Positions 13,905 to 19,359 of a stretch of DNA of 19,359 nucleotides are shown piece after piece. The notes below the pieces were generated by a model, which was not told the DNA's origin, did not search any database, and saw only the letters and a list, made by a program, of their open reading frames with translations. A program made the position numbers and the translations under genes. Location: the NCBI GenBank assembly GCA_958417695.1, contig CATZDQ010000005.1, positions 1-19,359 on the forward strand. Direction: 5' to 3'. This DNA comes from an uncultured Clostridiaceae bacterium (GTDB lineage: Bacteria; Bacillota; Clostridia; TANB77; CAG-508). How positions within the stretch are numbered: position 1 is the stretch's first letter; each line of letters starts with the position of its first letter.

Positions 13905-15623
13905 ATGGCTTTTGACGGCATTGTTACTAAACAAATCGTAACAGAATTACAATCCTGTTTATTAAATGGGAAAATTAACAAAATCTATGAACCTAATAAA
14001 AATGAAATCTTGATAGGCATTTATGCCAATGGTCATAATTATGCTTTAGATATAGATATTTCATCTAATTACTATCGTTTACATATAACCACCTATAGCA
14101 AACCCAATCCAACTAACGCACCTAATTTTTGCATGGTTTTAAGAAAACATGTAATAGGGTATCGTATCACCGATATTGTTATGGATGGTTTAGAAAGAAT
14201 TGTTACCATTTCTTTAGAAGGTTTTAATGAACTAAATGATAGGACACATAAAACATTAATCATTGAACTTATGGGCAAACATAGTAATATCCTTTTATTA
14301 AATGAAAATCATCGTATTATAGATAGTATTAGACATTTAGACCAAAGTACTGGCTCTTATCGTGATATTTTACCTGCTCGCCCTTATGTAGAACCTAATT
14401 CTGATAAACAAGACTTTTTAACAATTTCTTATTCTGATTTTGAGACCAGCTTTGCACCAAATATTTCTCTTTCTAAACAATTTTGTGAACATTTTACTGG
14501 TATTAGTCCAACCTTTATTAAGGTTTGTTTAGACACATTACAGATACAAGATAGTCAATATACCAATGCAGATTTGAAAAAATTATATACTTATATAAAA
14601 GAGATACTCTCAAAACTTGGTACCTCTGCTGTTTCTTGTAGTCTTGTTCAAAATGGTGCAGATTATACTATTAAGCTTCAACCACATACGGATACTCTAT
14701 TGCAAACCAATTTCTTTTTAGATGATTTTTACCATTTAAAACAAACCGATGACTTGTTAAAACAATATCGTAATGATTTATTACGTTTCGTTTTAGCTGC
14801 TTTAAAGAAAGTAAATAAAAAGATTTATCACATTCATCAAAAGTTACAAGAATGTGATAATATGGATACTTATCGCATCTATGGTGAATTGCTGACCAGT
14901 AATCTTTATCAAATAGATAACCATGCTCGTTTAGAATCTATTACCTTAGAGGATTACTATCATAATAATCAACCAATTACTATTCCTTTAGATGCTAGCA
15001 TTTCTCCTTCTTACAATGCTAAAAAGTACTTTAAAAAATACAATAAATTAAAAAATACACTTGCTATTGTTTCTACGCAAAAGGAAGAAGCACAAAAAGA
15101 ACTTGATTATTTAGAAAGTGTGGTTTACGAGTTAGAAAGTGTTACACAGATTTCTGAAATAGATGATATTTACCAAGAAATCTCAGAAAATATTTTATTA
15201 AAGCCAAATAAAAAGACAGTTTCTGTAAAAAAGAATAAAGTGGATAAGCGAAAAACACAAGATACCTATGAGCCACTAGTTTATCAAGTAAATGGTTTTG
15301 ATTTATATGTTGGAAAAAATAATAAGCAGAATGATTATTTGACTACTAAATTAGGAAAAAATGAAGACCTATGGTTTCATACCAAAGATATTCGCGGTAG
15401 CCATGCTTTATTAAAATGCAATGGCATGGCTACGTCTATTGACCAAGATACCATTTGTACTTGTGCTCAAATTACGGCTTTTCATAGTAAGGCTAAATTA
15501 TCTTCACAGGTTCCTGTTGATTATTGTTTTGTAAAGCATGTAAAAAAACCTTCTGGTAGTAAACCAGGCATGGTCATCTATACTAATTATAAAACCGTTT
15601 ATGTAGACCCACAAGAGCATTAG
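13905..15623 (+). CDS. rqcH: RqcH / NFACT-family ribosome quality-control factor
   Basis: The 572-aa protein has the full NFACT layout. The N-terminal domain (1 to about 225) begins MAFDGIVTKQIVTELQ and contains NAPNFCMVLRKH and IELMGKHSNILL. E97-R98 occupies the position of the D97-R98 pair that I recall as essential for alanine tailing in B. subtilis RqcH. A helical coiled coil (about 290-430) follows, then the NFACT-R domain with GKNEDLWFHTKDIRGSHALL (about 485-504). RqcH binds stalled 50S subunits carrying peptidyl-tRNA and directs C-terminal alanine tails. Such proteins are often labelled fibronectin-binding (FbpA); the intracellular role is better supported. AGAGGAA lies upstream of the ATG. 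Confidence 0.94.
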   Translation: MAFDGIVTKQIVTELQSCLLNGKINKIYEPNKNEILIGIYANGHNYALDIDISSNYYRLHITTYSKPNPTNAPNFCMVLRKHVIGYRITDIVMDGLERIVTISLEGFNELNDRTHKTLIIELMGKHSNILLLNENHRIIDSIRHLDQSTGSYRDILPARPYVEPNSDKQDFLTISYSDFETSFAPNISLSKQFCEHFTGISPTFIKVCLDTLQIQDSQYTNADLKKLYTYIKEILSKLGTSAVSCSLVQNGADYTIKLQPHTDTLLQTNFFLDDFYHLKQTDDLLKQYRNDLLRFVLAALKKVNKKIYHIHQKLQECDNMDTYRIYGELLTSNLYQIDNHARLESITLEDYYHNNQPITIPLDASISPSYNAKKYFKKYNKLKNTLAIVSTQKEEAQKELDYLESVVYELESVTQISEIDDIYQEISENILLKPNKKTVSVKKNKVDKRKTQDTYEPLVYQVNGFDLYVGKNNKQNDYLTTKLGKNEDLWFHTKDIRGSHALLKCNGMATSIDQDTICTCAQITAFHSKAKLSSQVPVDYCFVKHVKKPSGSKPGMVIYTNYKTVYVDPQEH

Positions 15624-15642
15624 AAATATAAATAGACATAAA

Positions 15643-15674
15643 AAAAATGAAGCAAATAAAAATGCTTCATTTTT
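15643..15674. terminator. Bidirectional terminator between rqcH and the membrane protein gene
   Basis: AAAAATGAAGCA (15643-15654) pairs perfectly with TGCTTCATTTTT (15663-15674), with an A-run to the left and a T-run to the right. Confidence 0.85.
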
Positions 15675-15683
15675 CAGTATCCG

Positions 15684-17390
15684 TTATTTTCTATTTTTTA
15701 ATATCTTTCTTAAAATCAAGAATACTATCAAAGTCAAAAGAGTTGAAATGCTTATAATATTGGCTACCTTCATCACATTTGTTCCCTCATAAGTTAATGC
15801 ATATATTCCACTATTAGATAGAGTTGCTTGTAAGAATCCATTATCACTTTCTTTTAACTCTATCTCTTCTCCCTTTATTTTTAGCACATAACCCCTATAA
15901 TAAATTCTTGGTAATTCTATGGTTACACTTTCACTTATATCTATTTGAAATTGTAAATTTGGAACATCATCTGTAAGCACACTAGCCTGTCCTAAACCTT
16001 CTAAAAAAATAATTTCATTTGTTCTATTATCAAAATATTCTCGATTTTTTATCGTTTTTTCTGGTAAATATTCTAATTGATTACCCATACACTTTGCATT
16101 ATTTAAATCATTTAAATCTATTTGTTTATCTTCTAAATGGTCTATGTTAATATACGTTTCTATGAATGTCAATCCTATTAAAATACAACATATTATATTA
16201 AAATATTTCTTTTCCTCAACTTGTTTTAAACATATTCCTGTAATTAGTATCGCCCCAAAGGCTATATACAGCGCTATTCTCCAGGGGAACTGTAAGGTTT
16301 GTAAAATATCTGGTGTATATTTCCAAGGAAATAAGGATGTGACCATTACAACAGATAGTGTTGTAAATGCCAATAAAAATATAACCCACTTTTCTTTCCA
16401 CATTTTCTTGATGATGATACCTACCAAACTCATAAAGAACATAATTGTTACAAATAACTGGAGATTAAATCTTATATAATGAAAATCAATTTCTCTTCTA
16501 AATGCGAATAATTCTTTTATAGATATTACACTATTCACTAGTCCCCCCTTTGCTGTTATGTAATAGGGTAAGAATACAGCATAACTTTCCTTTATTTTCA
16601 TTTCTAGCATTGGCATCCAAAATGAAGCTGTTAGTAAAAGAATCCATGCAGAAGCCAAAAAAAGATAGCATATACTTTTTTTGGAAAACATTTCTTTAAA
16701 ATACACTATAAAAAGGTTACTAATATCATAAGTGTAAAAAAAATCGTCATTGCCAAATGTGAATAAATACCGATTGTATATCCGCACAACAAAGCAACAA
16801 AGGAAGCTTTTATATTTTTTCTCAGTTAAATGTAATAGTCCTAATACAATTAAAGGAATAGCAATTGGTATAAACATCTCTGAAAAAGAATCTCTAATAA
16901 ATATCTGAGCCAGATGATAGGGTGCTGTCATATAAAACAAGGATAATAATACAGAAATTTTTTTACTTTTAAATAATTTCTCTCCTAAAAAATAAAAAGC
17001 TACTCCTGATAGAAAGATGGTTAACCACTGTGTAATTCGCATTCCAATAGCCACATTATTTATGTTAAAAACAGTCAGCATTTTAGTTATATAAGCTGCT
17101 GTTAAATGTGGAAGTGGTGGATAGAAAAATCTAGTTCCATATCCAAAATTATTTCCAATATATTTTAATGGTTCTTGTACGATTAGATTATTCCAAGATA
17201 GCTTCTCTGCTATTGCTGTTATAGCGGGAAAGTGAAAATCCGTATCATGTCCTTTAATATACCCATTTGGAAGATCTATTAGCATAATTACTATACTAAA
17301 AATAAATATTATGCATATTACTTTGGTTATATTTTTTCTTTTAATAGTTTGTATCTTCTCTAAACTTAATAGTTTTTGTTCCTTTTCCAT
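15684..17390 (-). CDS. Polytopic membrane protein (YfhO/glycosyltransferase-C-like) with a probable double frameshift
   Basis: 568 codons. A basic N-terminus (1-22) is followed by a first membrane segment (about 23-40). The extracytoplasmic loop has GHDTDFHFPAITAIAEKL and GTRFFYPPLPHLTAAY, the acidic DxD-like loop pattern of GT-C type membrane glycosyltransferases and 6-pyruvoyl-tetrahydropterin-synthase-related membrane proteins. Around ten further membrane segments, a beta-rich outside domain (about 450-540) and a last membrane helix follow. Between about residues 196 and 226 the frame reads an odd polar stretch (VRIYNRYLFTFGNDDFF), while the next frame reads a hydrophobic family-like stretch (GYTIGIYSHLAMTIFF). 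Two compensating 1-nt indels are therefore likely. Substrate unknown; an envelope polymer role is a guess. RBS AAAGGAAG. It may be the last gene of the ligA operon. Confidence 0.75.
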   Translation of the reverse strand: MEKEQKLLSLEKIQTIKRKNITKVICIIFIFSIVIMLIDLPNGYIKGHDTDFHFPAITAIAEKLSWNNLIVQEPLKYIGNNFGYGTRFFYPPLPHLTAAYITKMLTVFNINNVAIGMRITQWLTIFLSGVAFYFLGEKLFKSKKISVLLSLFYMTAPYHLAQIFIRDSFSEMFIPIAIPLIVLGLLHLTEKKYKSFLCCFVVRIYNRYLFTFGNDDFFYTYDISNLFIVYFKEMFSKKSICYLFLASAWILLLTASFWMPMLEMKIKESYAVFLPYYITAKGGLVNSVISIKELFAFRREIDFHYIRFNLQLFVTIMFFMSLVGIIIKKMWKEKWVIFLLAFTTLSVVMVTSLFPWKYTPDILQTLQFPWRIALYIAFGAILITGICLKQVEEKKYFNIICCILIGLTFIETYINIDHLEDKQIDLNDLNNAKCMGNQLEYLPEKTIKNREYFDNRTNEIIFLEGLGQASVLTDDVPNLQFQIDISESVTIELPRIYYRGYVLKIKGEEIELKESDNGFLQATLSNSGIYALTYEGTNVMKVANIISISTLLTLIVFLILRKILKNRK

Positions 17391-17458
17391 AGTATATCTT
17401 CCTTTTAAATATTCTTTGTTTTATGCTACGTTCTTCCTCTATCTTTAATTTATGATAT

Positions 17459-17707
17459 CTAATCAATTCCTCTTACTTTATATTCAATATCTTCCATAAA
17501 AGGAAACATTTCTTTTACTCTTTTTCTCGTTAACATAGCCATCACTGGCTGTGGATTTTTCTCATGCACACTTAATAACTTTTGTGTATAACAATTATCA
17601 GTCGTTTTAAATAATAGATATCGATTTCTAACATATGTGTAGTACATTTGATAGCCTTCATCTAACTCTTTTTCAAATCTCTTAAATGTATAATTTTTAT
17701 CTTCCAT
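17459..17707 (-). CDS. Hypothetical 82-aa protein
   Basis: I chose ATG 17707 because TAGGAGA lies 5-6 bases upstream and it sits 13 bases after the preceding gene's stop; the longer upstream frame would overlap that gene. The product starts MEDKNYTFKRFEKELDEGYQ, is rich in Tyr, Lys and Glu, and contains YYTYVRNRYLLFKTTDNCY and a C-terminal TRKRVKEMFPFMEDIEYKV. It has no membrane segment. I do not recognise it. Close spacing suggests co-expression with the 288-aa gene. Confidence 0.7.
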   Translation of the reverse strand: MEDKNYTFKRFEKELDEGYQMYYTYVRNRYLLFKTTDNCYTQKLLSVHEKNPQPVMAMLTRKRVKEMFPFMEDIEYKVRGID

Positions 17708-17720
17708 GTGTTCTCCTATA

Positions 17721-18587
17721 TTATATAATAACATCTCCTGGCAAAACATCTTGATACTTTTCTTGTTCTTCCATTTCACGTCTTACTTGTTCTATTGGTT
17801 TTAACTCTTCTGTGTCTACTTCTAGTCTATCTCTTAATGAATTTTTTCCTTGCTCCTTTTCTTGCTCTTGTAACATTAAATATCCATTATAAGTTTCTAA
17901 CAAAGAATCTATGACTTCTAAATCTCTTTCATCTAAGGCTTTCTTCACTCGCTGTGCCATACTCATTGGATATGGCATTTCTGGATATCCTTGTTGTTTA
18001 AGTTGCTCTTCTGTCAGAGGTTCTTCTCCTTCTTCCATTCTTTGTACTTGTAACATATTTATTGTTTTTTCTTTTGCTTGAAATTGTATATTTTCTATAA
18101 TCTCATCCATCTGTCCTAAAAAAAGATTTTGTTCTTTTACATCTGGTATTTTATTAACTACTAGATTTCTTATATAAGTCCCCACTTCTTCTAGCCTTCT
18201 ACCTAAATCACTGGCTAAACCTAAGTTTTGTTTTTCATACATAAATTGCATATCTATATACGCTCTCTTAATTGCAGCTTCTTTACTATCTTCTACTTCT
18301 GCTTCTTCCATTATCTCAATTACTTTTTCCTGATTGCTTTCATTTCTATCATCTACCATTTTTTCATTAAATTTAGAGTTTACTACCCAATTCCATTTTT
18401 GTTGTAAATTTTCCATTAATGAATTTCTTTCATTTTCTGATAAATTTCTTACTCTTCTTTTTACAGTTGCCTCTATTTCTTTTTCAAAATCCTCCATGAC
18501 ATGCATAGCACTTTTAGAAATTCTAGCCGTCTCTATCGTTTGTTTCACTTCTTCTTTTAACTTTTCTAATAATTCTTCTCTCTTCAT
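17721..18587 (-). CDS. Hypothetical 288-aa charged, alpha-helical protein
   Basis: The protein is strongly charged (Glu and Lys heavy), without signal peptide, membrane segment or cysteine. It looks like consecutive long helices and coiled coil: 1-70, 80-175 and 205-288. A Pro/Tyr/Met break occurs at YPEMPYPMS (about residues 201-209). It ends with DVLPGDVII. I cannot assign a family. The start ATG 18587 is the natural N-terminus (MKREELLEKLKEEVKQ). The strong ribosome binding site GGGGAGGA is separated from it by a perfect 9-bp hairpin. It follows ligA by about 70 bases on the same strand and precedes the 82-aa gene. Confidence 0.75.
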   Translation of the reverse strand: MKREELLEKLKEEVKQTIETARISKSAMHVMEDFEKEIEATVKRRVRNLSENERNSLMENLQQKWNWVVNSKFNEKMVDDRNESNQEKVIEIMEEAEVEDSKEAAIKRAYIDMQFMYEKQNLGLASDLGRRLEEVGTYIRNLVVNKIPDVKEQNLFLGQMDEIIENIQFQAKEKTINMLQVQRMEEGEEPLTEEQLKQQGYPEMPYPMSMAQRVKKALDERDLEVIDSLLETYNGYLMLQEQEKEQGKNSLRDRLEVDTEELKPIEQVRREMEEQEKYQDVLPGDVII

Positions 18588-18626
18588 ATTTTCTCTTACA
18601 TAGTTTTTTAACTATGTATCCTCCCC
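18588..18626 (-). promoter_or_regulatory. Ribosome binding site bridged to the start codon by a hairpin
   Basis: GGGGAGGA (18626-18619) is followed at once by TACATAGTT, a 4-base loop and its exact complement (18618-18597), then 9 bases to ATG 18587. In linear form the spacing is 31 bases, too long; with the hairpin folded it is 9. Within the hairpin arm an ATG is directly followed by TAA. Confidence 0.6.
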
Positions 18627-18656
18627 TCTTTTCATCAGTATATTTCTATTATAGCA

Positions 18657-19359
18657 CTATTGTAACATTTTTTCAAATTCATCCTCTGTTAAGATAGTAA
18701 CCCCTAGACTTTGAGCCTTTGTTAATTTAGAACCTGCATCTTCTCCAGCTAATACATAATCTGTTTTTTTCGATACCGAAGAAGAAGTCTTTCCTCCAAA
18801 CTTTTCAATAAAATCACTGGCTTCATTTCTAGTGTATTTTGTTAAAGAACCAGTTAATACAAATGTTTTCCCTGCAAATCTATCATCTGCCACTTGGTCC
18901 TGTTTTGCTTCCATATTCACACCACTTTGTTCCAATTTCTGCAATAAATCTTTGGTTTGGTCTTGTCTAAAAAAGTTATAAATATGGTTAGCTGTAATTT
19001 CTCCAACATCCTCTACTTCTACTAAACTTTCTAAACTAGCTTCTGCTAAACTATCCATTGTTTTATACCTTTTAGCTAGAACTTTTGCAGCTTTTATGCC
19101 TACTTGTTTAATTCCTAAAGCATTAATTACTTTAAAAAGGTCCTCCTGCTTACTTTTATTAATTGCTTCCACCAAGTTACTTGCAAATTTCTTTCCATTT
19201 TTCTTTAACGATGCTATATCTTCTAATTGTAAAGTATAGATATCTGCAATATTATGAATTAGCCCTTTTTCAATTAATTGTTCGATAATCTTATATCCTA
19301 ATCCATCAATATCCATAGCTTCTTTAGAAGCAAAATGTACTATACTTCTTAAGGTTTGT
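18657..19359 (-). CDS. ligA: NAD-dependent DNA ligase LigA, C-terminal part
   Basis: The frame is open to the right edge, so the adenylation, OB and zinc-finger parts are outside the window. Present are the helix-hairpin-helix repeats (MDIDGLGYKIIEQLIEKGLI, INALGIKQVGIKAAKVLAKRY, LVEVEDVGEITANHIYNFF) and the C-terminal BRCT domain (FAGKTFVLTGSLTKYTRNEA, then KTDYVLAGEDAGSKLTKAQSLG and LTEDEFEKML). LigA seals nicks during replication and repair. About 233 residues are seen. It heads the minus-strand run that includes the 288-aa and 82-aa genes; no terminator is visible right after its stop. Confidence 0.96.
   Translation of the reverse strand, partial: QTLRSIVHFASKEAMDIDGLGYKIIEQLIEKGLIHNIADIYTLQLEDIASLKKNGKKFASNLVEAINKSKQEDLFKVINALGIKQVGIKAAKVLAKRYKTMDSLAEASLESLVEVEDVGEITANHIYNFFRQDQTKDLLQKLEQSGVNMEAKQDQVADDRFAGKTFVLTGSLTKYTRNEASDFIEKFGGKTSSSVSKKTDYVLAGEDAGSKLTKAQSLGVTILTEDEFEKMLQ

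Noticed and set aside
16144..16479. Plus-strand 111-codon frame inside the membrane protein gene
   Set aside because: Antisense shadow of hydrophobic codons; no ribosome binding site or promoter.
1..19359. CRISPR array, insertion sequence or prophage
   Set aside because: No regularly spaced repeats, transposase, integrase or terminal inverted repeats were seen; the gene content is chromosomal housekeeping and sporulation.

Overview
The window looks like chromosomal DNA of a low-G+C, endospore-forming Clostridia/Firmicutes bacterium. The basis is AT-rich DNA with strong AGGAGG-type ribosome binding sites, many sigma-A promoters (TTGACA/TATAAT), intrinsic terminators between most units, a cotJABC spore-coat operon, the sporulation sigma factor SigH, a Cys/Gly-rich YjcZ-like small spore protein, RqcH, YchF, a Firmicute-type U32 protein and NAD-dependent DNA ligase. 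I see no phage, insertion sequence or CRISPR array.

Layout: 1-1710 (minus) is the 5' part of a secreted glucosaminidase with SH3b repeats; its signal-peptide region carries two in-frame stop codons. 1906-2384 (minus) holds two very small genes: a 58-aa unknown behind a promoter that overlaps a 17-bp palindrome, and a 56-aa Cys-Gly-rich membrane mini-protein with a sigma-K/E-like promoter. 2487-4937 (plus) is a large U32-family protein. It converges on a two-gene minus unit: a RelA/SpoT-fold protein followed one base later by an RNHCP zinc-ribbon protein. 6835-8299 (plus) is cotJA-cotJB-cotJC with overlapping reading frames. 8388-8657 holds gene debris, including a 42-bp duplicate of part of the neighbouring DUF6512-like gene (8659-9210, minus). 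9365-9700 (plus) is an unknown 111-aa gene.

The minus block 9744-13723 reads, in transcription order, sigH, tRNA-Thr(GGU), an editing-truncated threonyl-tRNA synthetase, ychF. The synthetase has a leader that looks like a complete attenuator: promoter, a 25-codon leader peptide with three Thr codons in six positions, then a very stable terminator immediately before the ribosome binding site. RqcH (13905-15623, plus) follows. The right end is a minus run: ligA (its start lies outside the window), a 288-aa charged helical protein whose ribosome binding site is separated from its start by a perfect hairpin, an 82-aa unknown, and a polytopic membrane protein with an apparent pair of compensating frameshifts.

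The items most worth follow-up are the ThrRS attenuator with its adjacent tRNA-Thr, the divergent RelA/SpoT-RNHCP pair, the hairpin-bridged ribosome binding site, and the broken or frameshifted genes. The last group may reflect real decay or sequencing and assembly error. All family assignments come from reading motifs; no database search was run.
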